A stretch of DNA of 64,000 bases. Origin: Devosia sp. ZB163 (lineage in GTDB: Bacteria; Pseudomonadota; Alphaproteobacteria; Rhizobiales; Devosiaceae). Numbering within the stretch: the stretch's first letter is position 1; every line of letters starts with the position of its first letter. Shown one piece after another: positions 1-7,527 of the stretch. The notes beneath the pieces were generated by a model that worked only from the letters and a program-made list of their open reading frames with translations, did not search any database and had not been told where the DNA came from. The position numbers were made by a program, and so were the translations under genes. The stretch lies in contig NZ_JAQRMY010000003.1 of NCBI RefSeq assembly GCF_028613635.1, positions 12,787-76,786 on the forward strand. The letters are read 5' to 3'.

Positions 1-2
1 TC

Positions 3-149
3 GTCAACGCCGGCAACGCCATCTACCGCCAGGTCGGGATCGGCTGCGCCGGCGCTTCTCCGCCGGTCCAGGCCGAAGAGAAAACCCCACCCGCCGATGC
101 CCCCACCGACAGTGCCCCGGGGGAAGGTTCTCCCGCAATCGCGCCGTAG
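3..149 (+). CDS. C-terminal end of an unidentified protein (partial)
   Basis: An open frame enters from the left edge and stops with TAG at 147-149. About 48 residues remain: a tract beginning VNAGNAIYRQVGIGC, then a low-complexity tail rich in Pro, Ala and Glu. The tail looks disordered. I do not recognise the family from this fragment. High-GC codon use and a clean stop support it being real coding sequence. The next feature is the promoter of the initiator tRNA, so transcription of this gene probably ends in the short gap after it. Confidence 0.5.
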   Translation, partial: VNAGNAIYRQVGIGCAGASPPVQAEEKTPPADAPTDSAPGEGSPAIAP

Positions 150-194
150 TTCCTGGCGCGGGTCAAAAAACTGTCACGGTCCGTGCTTTTTGCC

Positions 195-223
195 TTGAGG
201 TCTCCGAACTCACCACCTATATA
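195..223 (+). promoter_or_regulatory. Probable sigma70 promoter of the initiator tRNA
   Basis: A TTGAGG -35 box (195-200) is followed after 17 bases by TATATA (218-223). This is one of the best housekeeping-type promoter matches in the window. Transcription would begin near 230, giving a leader of about 60 bases before the tRNA. The leader contains a small hairpin (arms AAAGCC and GGCTTT, 265-279). Confidence 0.6.
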
Positions 224-290
224 CGCCCTGCGTCGCGGTTGATGGCCGCACCCAAAGGACGCAAAAAGCCCAAGGCTTTGATCTTCTTGG

Positions 291-367
<77 letters not shown>

Positions 368-381
368 AAGCTTGGCATTGG

Positions 382-410
382 AAAACCCCGCGAAAGCGGG
401 GTTTTTCGTT
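382..410 (+). terminator. Rho-independent terminator of the tRNA gene
   Basis: A perfect 10-bp stem (AAAACCCCGC and GCGGGGTTTT) is closed by a GAAA tetraloop and runs into TTTTTCGTTTT. It lies 15 bases after the tRNA CCA end. This is the clearest intrinsic terminator in the window. Confidence 0.9.
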
Positions 411-589
411 TTCTGCGCCATTGCATTGGAACGTCCTGCTGCCGCTGATGGGGCCGATCGTGGTGGGTATCGCGGTGGCCCTGCCGTGAAGAAGGCGTCG
501 CATCACAAGTAACCCGGTGTCGATCCGGCCGGGTTCCAATCGTCAAGTCGATGCGTTACCCCTTTCAACCCTCGCGCCGGATCGAAGCC

Positions 590-1936
590 ATGTCGCCGTT
601 CCACCAGATCCTGGGCAACAACCTCGTTGCCAATGTCACGAACTACACGGTGTGGTTCGCCGTCACCTTCTGGGTCTATCTCGAGACCCGGTCGGTGTTC
701 GCCACGGGCATGATCGCCGGCTACTACCTCGTGCTCACGGCCGCCTTCGGCATCTGGTTCGGCTCGATCGTCGATCACAATCCCAAAAAGCTCGCCATGC
801 TGGGCTCGAGCGTCGTCTCGCTCGGCTTCTATGCCCTGGCGCTGGCGGTGCTGCTGCTCGCCCCGGCGGAGAGCTTCACCACGCCCTACAGCGTGTTCCT
901 GTGGGTGTTCATCACGCTGGTGATGCTGGGCGTCATCGCCGGCAACATCCGCTCGATCGCGCTGCCCACCCTCGTCACCATCCTCGTCCCCGAGGACCAG
1001 CGCGACAAGGCCAACGGGCTCGTCGGCATGGTGGGCGGCATCGGCTTTCTCACCACCTCGGTCATCTCGGGCTTCCTCGTCGCGTGGGGCGGCATGACGG
1101 CCGTACTGGTCCTGGCGCTGGCGTTCACCGCGCTCGTCCTCGTCCACATCAACTTCGTCGCGCTCGACGAGAAGCGGGTCGAAGCGACACCCGAAGCGCC
1201 GGCCGAGCCCAAGCGCGTCGACATCAAGGGCACGATCAAGGTGGTCGCGGCGGTGCCGGGCCTCTTCGCGCTGATCCTGTTTGCCACCTTCAACAATTTC
1301 CTCGGCGGCATCTTCATGGCGCTGCTCGATGCCTATGGGCTGTCGCTGGTCTCGGTCGAGATCTGGGGCCTGCTGTTCGGCGTCCTCTCGACCGCCTTCA
1401 TCCTCAGCGGCATCGTCATCGCCAAGACCGGGCTCGGCAAGAAGCCGCTGCGCACGCTCCTCTTGGTCAACCTCATCAGCTGGACGGTGTGCTGTTTCTT
1501 CACCATCCAGCCCTCGATCTGGCTGCTCGCCGCCGGCATGTTCATCTGGATGCTGCTCGGCCCCTATGCCGAGGCGGCCGAGCATACGACGCTGCAGAAG
1601 GTCGTGCCGCTCGAGCGCCAGGGCCGCGTCTTCGGCTTCGCCCAGTCGGTCGAGCAGGCGGCGTCCCCGCTCACGGCCTTCCTCATCGGGCCGATCGCCG
1701 AGTTCATCTTCATCCCGTTCATGACGGTCGGCCTCGGCGCCGAGCTCATCGGCGGCTGGTTCGGCACCGGCCCCGACCGCGGTATCGCGCTGGTCTTCAC
1801 CCTCGCGGGCGTCGCCGGCGTCATCGTCACGATCCTCGCCTTCAACAGCAAGTACTACCACCAGCTGACCGCCGCCTACGCCGCCACCCCGGACGACGCC
1901 GAGGGCGGAACACCCGAGGCCAGTCCGGCGCAGTAA
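590..1936 (+). CDS. MFS transporter
   Basis: A 448-residue integral membrane protein with about 12 hydrophobic segments, typical of the major facilitator superfamily. The first helices (NNLVANVTNYTVWFAVTFWV) and the cytoplasmic loop with FGSIVDHNPKKLAM match the helix 2-3 signature region. A charged linker near residues 205-220 (KRVEATPEAPAEPKRVD) separates the two six-helix halves. It resembles the EntS/macrolide-efflux branch of exporters, but the substrate cannot be read from sequence. I chose ATG 590 because family members start directly with this sequence; an in-frame ATG at 551 would add 13 residues. Neither start has a strong Shine-Dalgarno. It is monocistronic or is followed by the broken GIY-YIG gene 18 bases on. 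Confidence 0.85.
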   Translation: MSPFHQILGNNLVANVTNYTVWFAVTFWVYLETRSVFATGMIAGYYLVLTAAFGIWFGSIVDHNPKKLAMLGSSVVSLGFYALALAVLLLAPAESFTTPYSVFLWVFITLVMLGVIAGNIRSIALPTLVTILVPEDQRDKANGLVGMVGGIGFLTTSVISGFLVAWGGMTAVLVLALAFTALVLVHINFVALDEKRVEATPEAPAEPKRVDIKGTIKVVAAVPGLFALILFATFNNFLGGIFMALLDAYGLSLVSVEIWGLLFGVLSTAFILSGIVIAKTGLGKKPLRTLLLVNLISWTVCCFFTIQPSIWLLAAGMFIWMLLGPYAEAAEHTTLQKVVPLERQGRVFGFAQSVEQAASPLTAFLIGPIAEFIFIPFMTVGLGAELIGGWFGTGPDRGIALVFTLAGVAGVIVTILAFNSKYYHQLTAAYAATPDDAEGGTPEASPAQ

Positions 1937-1954
1937 GGCAGGGACGGGCGCGCG

Positions 1955-2258
1955 GTGGAAAGCACCTACTTCGTGTATCTGCTGGCCTCGAAGCGCAACG
2001 GCACGCTCTACATCGGCGTCACCAACAACCTCGTGCGCCGTGTCGCCGAACACAAGGCGCGCGAGGTCCCCCGGCTTCACCAGCACGTACGGCGTCGATC
2101 GGCTGATCTGGTACGAAGTCCACAGCTCCATCGACGCTGCCATTGTGCGCGAAAAGCAGATCAAGGCCTGGAAACGCGCCTGGAAGCTCGAGTTGTTCCG
2201 TGATCTCAACCCGGACTGGAGCGACCTCTACCCGTCACTCGTCAAGGGGATCTGGTAG
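1955..2258 (+). pseudogene. GIY-YIG endonuclease-like protein, frameshifted
   Basis: A GTG start at 1955 opens STYFVYLLASKRNGTLYIGVTN, the GIY-YIG core in its usual YVYLL...GTLYIGVT form, then RRVAEHKAREVP. The expected continuation (GFTSTYGVDRLIWYE...KQIKAWKRAWKLELF...) is in the +1 frame and ends at TAG 2256-2258. The two frames join at a run of five C (2067-2072 region); four C would restore one protein of about 100 residues, the normal length for the small YhbQ/UPF0213-like family. So there is either a one-base insertion in the genome or a sequencing error in a homopolymer. Both halves are otherwise well conserved, which suggests a recent event or an error. Confidence 0.8.
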
Positions 2259-2293
2259 TTCCGGACGCCCCCCGTTTCTCCTCCATCACCGGC

Positions 2294-2669
2294 TGTCATC
2301 CCTGCGAAAGCAGGGACCCATCTCTCCTCCGGCACGATCTGCGAACTGGGTCCCAGCTTTCGCTGGGATGACATCGAGTCTTTCGGATCCGCCGTGGCGT
2401 GCCCTGACGCCAAAGGCCACAAACCGTCCCACCCACCAGCTGTCATCCCTGCGAAAGCAGGGACCCATCTCTCCCCTCGGCACGATCTGTGAGCTGGGTC
2501 CCAGCTTTCGCTGGGATGACATCGAGTCTTTCGGATCCGCCGTGGCGTGCCCTGACGCCAAAGGCCACAAACCGTCCCACCCACCAGCTGTCATCCCTGC
2601 GAAAGCAGGGACCCATCTCTCCCCCCGGCAAAGTCTGCGAACTGGGTCCCAGCTTTCGCTGGGATGACA
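2294..2669. repeat. Three-copy tandem array of a palindromic extragenic element
   Basis: Three copies of an 80-81 bp element (2294-2373, 2441-2521, 2589-2669) have inverted ends of about 27 bp. Each starts TGTCATCCCTGCGAAAGCAG and closes with CAGCTTTCGCTGGGATGACA. The two 67-bp spacers are identical as read, so the period is 147-148 bp and the array looks like a recent tandem duplication of element plus spacer. It fills most of the 588-bp gap between the GIY-YIG gene and the LacI gene. Open frames through it in both directions are artefacts. A fourth, diverged copy is at 18557-18636. Confidence 0.9.
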
Positions 2670-2723
2670 TCGAGATTGCCTCTCTTGACTCGCCATCCGC
2701 TCCCGCCGTACACAATCCATCTC

Positions 2724-2739
2724 GGTTTAACGTAAAACC
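2724..2739. promoter_or_regulatory. LacI-type operator, distal site
   Basis: GGTTTAACGTAAAACC is a 16-bp imperfect palindrome with the central CG typical of LacI/GalR-family operators. It lies 108 bp before the LacI-family start codon and differs from the second site (2804) by one base. Confidence 0.65.
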
Positions 2740-2803
2740 AGCATCTGCCTTTCCCGCCGCACTCACCACAACAAGAATAGTCGCGGGAAAACACGGGCTT
2801 GCT

Positions 2804-2819
2804 GGTTTAACGCAAAACC
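2804..2819. promoter_or_regulatory. LacI-type operator, proximal site
   Basis: GGTTTAACGCAAAACC lies 28 bp before the TTG start of the LacI-family gene and exactly 80 bp from the upstream site. Two near-identical sites upstream of a LacI-family gene suggest autoregulation, possibly with looping. No third copy was seen before the permease genes, so the transport genes may be read through from this promoter. Confidence 0.65.
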
Positions 2820-2846
2820 GCCGAGGGGATCGGGGAGGGTTTCTGC

Positions 2847-3869
2847 TTGGCTCGCGCCACCATCAAAGACATCGCGCTTGCCGCGAACGTGTCGCCGATG
2901 ACTGTCTCGAACGTCCTCAACGGGCGGCGGGCCAAGGCGTCGGACGAGACGGTCGAGCGCATCATGGTGGCGGTGCGCGAGCTCGGCTACCGGCCCAACA
3001 TGAGCGCCCGCAGCCTCGTGTCCAATGCTTCGCGCATGGTGGGCGTGGTGATCCCCTTCACCGAGACGCAGAACCAGCTGCTGCTCGACAATCCGTTCTA
3101 CGCCGAGATGATCTCGGGCATCGAGAGCGCGCTGCGCCAGAACGGCTACTACATGATGCTGTCGGGCGTGGGCGAGTCCAACGCCCAGCTCGATACGCTC
3201 TCGCACTGGAACATGGACGGGCTGATCGTCCTCGGCGTCTACCGAGAGGGGCTGTACCAGCACCTGCGCGAGCTCGACCTGCCGACGCTGCTCATCGACA
3301 GCTATATCGACGACGCGCATTTCCACCACCTGCGCCTCGACGACGAGGCGGCGGCCTACGCGGCGACCAGCCACCTGATCGCCCGCGGCCATACCGGTAT
3401 CGCGCTGGTCACCGGCGTCATCCGCACGAGCGGCGTCATCGAGCGCCGCCTCGCCGGCTACAAGCGGGCCCTCAGCGAAGCCGGCATCGGGTTCGATGCG
3501 GCCCGCGTACTCTCGGGCTCGGTCACCTTCGACTGGGGCGCCGAGGCGGCCGACCGGCTCACCCAGCTCCCCGGCGTCACCGCCGCCTTCTGCACCGCCG
3601 ATCTCATCGCCGCGGGACTGCTCGCCGGCCTCCATCGCCTCGGCAGGCGCATTCCCGAGGACTACTCGGTGATGGGCTTCGACAACCTGCCGGTGTCGCG
3701 CATGGTCTATCCGGCGCTGACCACGGTCGATCAGTCCATCCTCGAAAAGGGCAAGCTCGCCGGCGACCTCATCGCGAGAGTCCTCCGCAAGGAAGCCGCC
3801 CCGCGCGAAAGCACCACCGACGTGCGCATCGTCGAGCGCGACAGCGTGCTTGATCGGAGGCCGAAATGA
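2847..3869 (+). CDS. LacI-family transcriptional regulator
   Basis: A 340-residue regulator. Residues 4-25 (ATIKDIALAANVSPMTVSNV) are the LacI-family helix-turn-helix, followed by the hinge helix region near 45-58. A periplasmic-binding-protein-like effector domain starts with MVGVVIPF at about residue 65. The start is TTG at 2847, preceded by a GGGGAGGG Shine-Dalgarno; the frame opens directly into the HTH. Two operator-like sites lie within 125 bp upstream. The genes that follow on the same strand (permeases, binding protein, GH31 glycosidase) are the natural target, and a mono- or disaccharide released from the glycoside is a likely effector. Effector identity is inference. Confidence 0.92.
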   Translation: MARATIKDIALAANVSPMTVSNVLNGRRAKASDETVERIMVAVRELGYRPNMSARSLVSNASRMVGVVIPFTETQNQLLLDNPFYAEMISGIESALRQNGYYMMLSGVGESNAQLDTLSHWNMDGLIVLGVYREGLYQHLRELDLPTLLIDSYIDDAHFHHLRLDDEAAAYAATSHLIARGHTGIALVTGVIRTSGVIERRLAGYKRALSEAGIGFDAARVLSGSVTFDWGAEAADRLTQLPGVTAAFCTADLIAAGLLAGLHRLGRRIPEDYSVMGFDNLPVSRMVYPALTTVDQSILEKGKLAGDLIARVLRKEAAPRESTTDVRIVERDSVLDRRPK

Positions 3870-3894
3870 CCGCCCGGCCAAGCGGCTCCATCGC

Positions 3895-4080
3895 CCCCCT
3901 CCCCCTTGAGGGGAGGGGTTGGGGGCGGGGGTCGCCCGGTGGCGAACCGCGCCACCCCCACCCTCATTCCCTCCCCTCAGGGGGGAGGGAGGCGCCACTA
4001 CCCCGGCTGGTGCGGGACGATGACTTGCGAGCGCAGGTCACCTCCCCCCTTGCGGGGGAGGGACAGGGTGGGGGGTACCC
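3895..4080. repeat. Cluster of C-run/G-run palindromic elements
   Basis: The 247-bp gap between the LacI gene and the first permease gene is mostly repeat. An element at 3895-3992 is bounded by CCTCCCCCTTGAGGGGAGG and its near inverse, with a middle that itself pairs. A shorter hairpin lies at 4041-4063 (CCTCCCCCCTTGCGGGGGAGG). The same hairpin family recurs at 5022-5148, 7276-7449, 7736-7785 and 23515-23670. An 84-residue open frame across the gap consists of repeat sequence and is not called. Confidence 0.75.
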
Positions 4081-4116
4081 TCACGCACCGCTGCTCATGC
4101 GCCGACGGAGCCGGTC

Positions 4117-5001
4117 ATGAGCCCGGCCAACACCCGCCAGCGGTACCTCGCGCTCGCCGTGCTGCTCGGGCCGAGCCTTGCCGGCATGTTCGTCTTCCTG
4201 ATGCTGCCCGTCGCCTCGAGCTTCGTGCTCAGCTTTTCGAGCTGGGACCTGATCGGCGAGATCCAGTGGATCGGGCTCGACAACTACTGGAAGGCGCTGG
4301 CCGATCCGGCCGTCCTCGGCGCGCTCAGGAACACCGTCACCTTCATTGCCGGCTACATGCCGGCAACCGTCGGCATCGCGCTCGGGCTCGCGCTGCTGCT
4401 CAACCGGCGCATCCGCGGCCGGGTGGTGTTCCGCGCCATCTATTTCGTGCCGGTCGTTACCTCATGGGTCGCGGTGTCGCTGATCTGGAAGTGGCTGCTC
4501 AACCCGCAATACGGGCTCGTCAACGTCGCGCTCGGCTGGCTGGGCTTCAAAGGCCCCGGCTGGCTGTTCGATCCGCAGTGGGCGATGACCGGCGTCATCC
4601 TGACCTCGATCTGGAAGGATATCGGCTTCGTCACGGTGATCTACCTCGCGGGCCTGCAGGATATCCCCGAGCACCTCTACGAGGCGGCTTCGCTCGACGG
4701 CGCCACGCCCTGGCAGCGCTTCCGGCACATCACCCTGCCGATGCTGATGCCGACGACCTTCTTCGTCACCACCATCTCGCTGATCTCGTCGTTCCAGGTG
4801 TTCGACCAGGTCTGGGTGATGACCCAGGGTGGCCCGGCCGGCGCCACTTCGGTGATGGTCGAACTCATCTACAAGAACGCCTTCAGCTACTACCAGATGG
4901 GCTACGCCTCGGCGATTTCGTGGGTGCTCTTCGCCCTGATCTTCGCCGTCACCATCGCGCAGAACCTGCTGCAAAAGCGACTGGACCGGTCCGATGGCTG
5001 A
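4117..5001 (+). CDS. Sugar ABC transporter permease, MalF/UgpA type (CUT1)
   Basis: A 294-residue inner-membrane permease with six predicted helices. The first spans about residues 12-35 (ALAVLLGPSLAGMFVFLMLP). The EAA loop that docks the ATPase is at about residues 187-206 (YEAASLDGATPWQRFRHITL). It pairs with the next gene, whose ATG overlaps its stop by 8 bases. No ATPase is encoded in this unit, so the importer must borrow an MsmX/UgpC-type ATPase; two such genes lie further along (11646 and 20513). The substrate is probably the glycoside processed by the GH31 enzyme downstream (inference). Confidence 0.93.
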   Translation: MSPANTRQRYLALAVLLGPSLAGMFVFLMLPVASSFVLSFSSWDLIGEIQWIGLDNYWKALADPAVLGALRNTVTFIAGYMPATVGIALGLALLLNRRIRGRVVFRAIYFVPVVTSWVAVSLIWKWLLNPQYGLVNVALGWLGFKGPGWLFDPQWAMTGVILTSIWKDIGFVTVIYLAGLQDIPEHLYEAASLDGATPWQRFRHITLPMLMPTTFFVTTISLISSFQVFDQVWVMTQGGPAGATSVMVELIYKNAFSYYQMGYASAISWVLFALIFAVTIAQNLLQKRLDRSDG

Positions 5002-5986
5002 GCGGGTGCTTCTTGCTGGCCGAGACGGCCCCCTCCCATCCTCCCCCATGAAGGGGGAGGTGCCGGCCGGTGCGTCAGGCACAATCGAAGATCGAACCTC
5101 GACTCTTCACCTCCCCCTTCATGGGGGAGGCCGGGAGGGGGCCGTCTCTATCAGTCAGCGCAAGAAGACCCCGCTGCGGTTCGCCGACCTCGCCACCTAC
5201 ATCCTCCTCATCCTCGGCGCAGTGATCATGCTGCTCCCCTTCGCCTGGATGCTGTCGACCTCGCTCAAGACGCGTGGCGCGACTTTCGCGACGCCGCCGC
5301 AATGGATCCCCGATCCGGTCACGCTCGATAACTACGCCACCGTCTTCGACTCCGTCCCGGTCGGCCAGTTCCTCGTCAACTCGGCGTTCGTCTCGGTCAC
5401 GTCGACGGCGCTGATGGTCCTGTTCTGCGCCATGAGCGGCTATGCCTTCGCACGCATAGAATTCCGCGGCCGGACGCTGCTCTTCTATGCCTACCTCGCA
5501 ACGCTCATGATCCCGCAGCAGGTGACGCTCACCCCGCTGTTCATCATCATGAACTGGCTGGGCTGGACCAATACCTACCAGGCGCTGATCCTGCCCTCGA
5601 GCTTCGGCGCCTTCGGCACGTTCCTGCTCCGGCAGTTCTTCCTGCGCCTCCCCAGGGAGATCGAGGAGGCCGCCTTCATCGATGGCGCGGGCTACATCCG
5701 GATCTTCTTCACCATCGCCATCCACCTCGCGCGCCCGGCACTGGCGACGCTCGCCGTGTTCGCCTTCATGGCCAGCTGGAACAGCTTCCTGTGGCCGCTG
5801 ATCATCACCACCGACACCTCGATGATGACGCTGCCGCTCGGGCTCTCGGCGCTGCAGGGGCGCTGGTCGACCGTCTGGAACGTGCTGATGGCGGGCACGG
5901 TCATCGCCACCGTTCCCATCCTCGCCGTCTACGTCTTTGCCCAGCGCTTCATCATCAAGGGCATGTCCCACACGGGGCTCAAGTGA
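4994..5986 (+). CDS. Sugar ABC transporter permease, MalG/UgpE type, with repeat-derived N-terminus
   Basis: A 330-residue CUT1 permease. Homologues start near KKTPLRFADLATYILLILGA, here about residue 57. Residues 10-52 are instead encoded by a 127-bp palindromic repeat (5022-5148) and read as Pro/Gly-rich filler. The conserved part has six helices and the EAA loop (EEAAFIDGAGYIRIFF). ATG 4994 overlaps the previous gene's stop; in-frame alternatives are ATG 5048 and GTG 5060, both still within the repeat. The extra 40-odd residues would precede the first helix on the cytoplasmic side, where they could be tolerated. Confidence 0.9.
   Translation: MAERVLLAGRDGPLPSSPMKGEVPAGASGTIEDRTSTLHLPLHGGGREGAVSISQRKKTPLRFADLATYILLILGAVIMLLPFAWMLSTSLKTRGATFATPPQWIPDPVTLDNYATVFDSVPVGQFLVNSAFVSVTSTALMVLFCAMSGYAFARIEFRGRTLLFYAYLATLMIPQQVTLTPLFIIMNWLGWTNTYQALILPSSFGAFGTFLLRQFFLRLPREIEEAAFIDGAGYIRIFFTIAIHLARPALATLAVFAFMASWNSFLWPLIITTDTSMMTLPLGLSALQGRWSTVWNVLMAGTVIATVPILAVYVFAQRFIIKGMSHTGLK
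5022..5148. repeat. Palindromic repeat inserted within permease coding sequence
   Basis: Outer arms GAGACGGCCCCCTCCC (5022-5037) and GGGAGGGGGCCGTCTC (5133-5148) are exact inverses. Inside them the hairpins CCTCCCCCATGAAGGGGGAGG and its partner also pair. The element lies entirely within the open frame starting at 4994 and introduces no stop. Confidence 0.85.
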
Positions 5987-6018
5987 CCACCAAGGTTCAT
6001 AACAGGAGGAGAACCAAC

Positions 6019-7251
6019 ATGCTGCGTAGGACCTTCACCGGGCTGTTGCTCGCAACCGCCCTCGTCACCCCGGCAATCGCCCAGGACGTGACGATCAAGT
6101 ACATGACCTTCTCGGCCGCGCCGAACTACCTCAAGGAACTCGACGCCACGATCGCGGCCTTCGAGTCGGAGCATCCGGGCATCAAGGTGGAGTACGAAAC
6201 GGCCGCCTGGGACGCCTATTTCACCAAGCTGCAGACCGTCGTCGCCGCCAAGCAGGCGCCCGATGCCTTCGAGCTCAACTACGAGAACTTCGTCACCTAT
6301 GCCGACAAGGGCGCGCTGGCCGACCTGACGCCGATCATCGCGGCCGACACCGGTTTCTCGACCTCGGTCTACAACCCGACGGCGCTCGCCGCCTTCAGCC
6401 AGGACGGCAAGCAGCTCGGCCTTGTCGAGAGCTTCTCGAACGTCGTGCTGTTCTACAACAAGGACCTGTTCGACAAGGCCGGCGTCGCCTATCCGACGGC
6501 CGACTGGACCTGGACCGAGGAACTCGCCGCGGCGCAGAAGCTGACCGATCCGGCCAACGGCGTCTGGGGGAGCTTCGCCCCCATCCAGTTCTGGGAGTTC
6601 TACAAGACCATCGCCCAGAACGGCGGCTCGATCCTGTCGCCCGACAAGAAGTCCGTCACCATCGACTCGGCGCAGAACATCGAGACGCTGACGTGGATGA
6701 TCGACAAGGTGAACACCTACAAGGTCACCCCGTCCGACATCGAAATGGCCGGCCAGTCCTCCGAGGATCTGTTCAAGGCCGGCAAGATCGCCATGCTCCG
6801 CACCGGCATCTGGCTGCTCGGTGATTTCGCGCAGAACGCGCCGTTCAAGTGGGACATCGCGCTCGAGCCCGGCAAGACGCAGAAGGCGCACCACTTCTTC
6901 GCCAATGGCGTCGCGGTCTCGGCCAACTCGGCCCATCCGGACGAAGCCTACCAGTGGATCAAGTTCCTGACTTCGTCGAAGGCCGCAGTCGACCTCCGCA
7001 TCGCCGCCGGCTGGGAACTCCCCGCCGTCTCCGACGCCGCTGCCGTCCAGGGCTATCTCGACCAGCCGATCCCGGACAGCCGCGAAGTCGTGTTCCAGGC
7101 CCTCGACAGCGCGGTCGTCCCCCCCGTCATCGGCAACTGGAACCAGCTGACCGATGCCGTGGGCAAGGAACTCGAAGCCGCCAAGCTCGGCCAGAAGACC
7201 CCCGAACAGGCCCTCAAGGACGCCAAGGTCGCGATCGAGGGGCTGCTGTAA
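6019..7251 (+). CDS. Sugar ABC transporter substrate-binding protein (family 1)
   Basis: A 410-residue periplasmic binding protein. The signal peptide is residues 1-22 (basic MLRRT, hydrophobic core, AIAQ cleavage site). The mature protein starts VTIKYMTFSAAP and has the two-lobe family 1 pattern, including EFYKTIAQNGGSILSP. An AGGAGGA Shine-Dalgarno precedes ATG 6019 by a good distance. It follows the two permeases by 32 bp, so the order is permease-permease-binding protein. Because the transporter is adjacent to a GH31 glycosidase, an alpha-linked oligosaccharide or glycoside is the likely ligand (inference). Confidence 0.94.
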   Translation: MLRRTFTGLLLATALVTPAIAQDVTIKYMTFSAAPNYLKELDATIAAFESEHPGIKVEYETAAWDAYFTKLQTVVAAKQAPDAFELNYENFVTYADKGALADLTPIIAADTGFSTSVYNPTALAAFSQDGKQLGLVESFSNVVLFYNKDLFDKAGVAYPTADWTWTEELAAAQKLTDPANGVWGSFAPIQFWEFYKTIAQNGGSILSPDKKSVTIDSAQNIETLTWMIDKVNTYKVTPSDIEMAGQSSEDLFKAGKIAMLRTGIWLLGDFAQNAPFKWDIALEPGKTQKAHHFFANGVAVSANSAHPDEAYQWIKFLTSSKAAVDLRIAAGWELPAVSDAAAVQGYLDQPIPDSREVVFQALDSAVVPPVIGNWNQLTDAVGKELEAAKLGQKTPEQALKDAKVAIEGLL

Positions 7252-7275
7252 GGCGCCGAACCATCAGTCGGGCTG

Positions 7276-7449
7276 CCTTCTCCCCTTGTGGGAGAAGGTG
7301 GCGCGCAGCGCCGGATGAGGGGTGATCCTCCCCCGCGTGGCGGGGGAGGGGGACCGGCGTAGCCGGTGGAGGGGGCGGCCCCACGCGCCGGTGTTTGCTG
7401 CTTACCCCTCATCCGCCCTTCGGGCACCTTCTCCCACAAGGGGAGAAGG
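7276..7449. repeat. Composite palindromic repeat between binding-protein and glycosidase genes
   Basis: The ends are inverse copies of CCTTCTCCCCTTGTGGGAG, each itself a hairpin. Between them sits a second hairpin (CTCCCCCGCGTGGCGGGGGAG, 7327-7347). The element occupies most of the 276-bp gap and could act as a transcript-stabilising or attenuating structure. A sister element with the same outer hairpins lies at 23515-23670. Confidence 0.8.
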
Positions 7450-7527
7450 CCCGACTGCAACCAGTTTGCCTCCCAAGGGCAAGGCCGGGAGTTCCAGTGC
7501 TCCCGGCCACCACCACCGGAACCAGCC

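Noticed and set aside
503-2209. 568-residue open frame on the minus strand opposite the MFS gene
   Set aside because: It is the Glu/Arg/Asp-rich antisense shadow typical of high-GC genes and shows no recognisable domain.
2294-2669. Tandem array read as a CRISPR-like or coding region
   Set aside because: Only three units with a 147-bp period, identical spacers and long palindromic ends; no cas genes. Open frames across it repeat the same peptide motif in several frames, as expected for palindromes.
3866-4120. 84-codon open frame between LacI and permease genes
   Set aside because: It consists of hairpin repeats encoding Pro/Gly/Arg-rich filler and has no conserved sequence.
5791-6018. N-terminal extension of the binding-protein gene at 6019
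   Set aside because: It is antisense-like shadow within the permease gene; a strong ribosome site and signal peptide define ATG 6019.
7366-7527. Upstream extension of the GH31 gene
   Set aside because: It is repeat element sequence; ATG 7528 begins a plausible protein.
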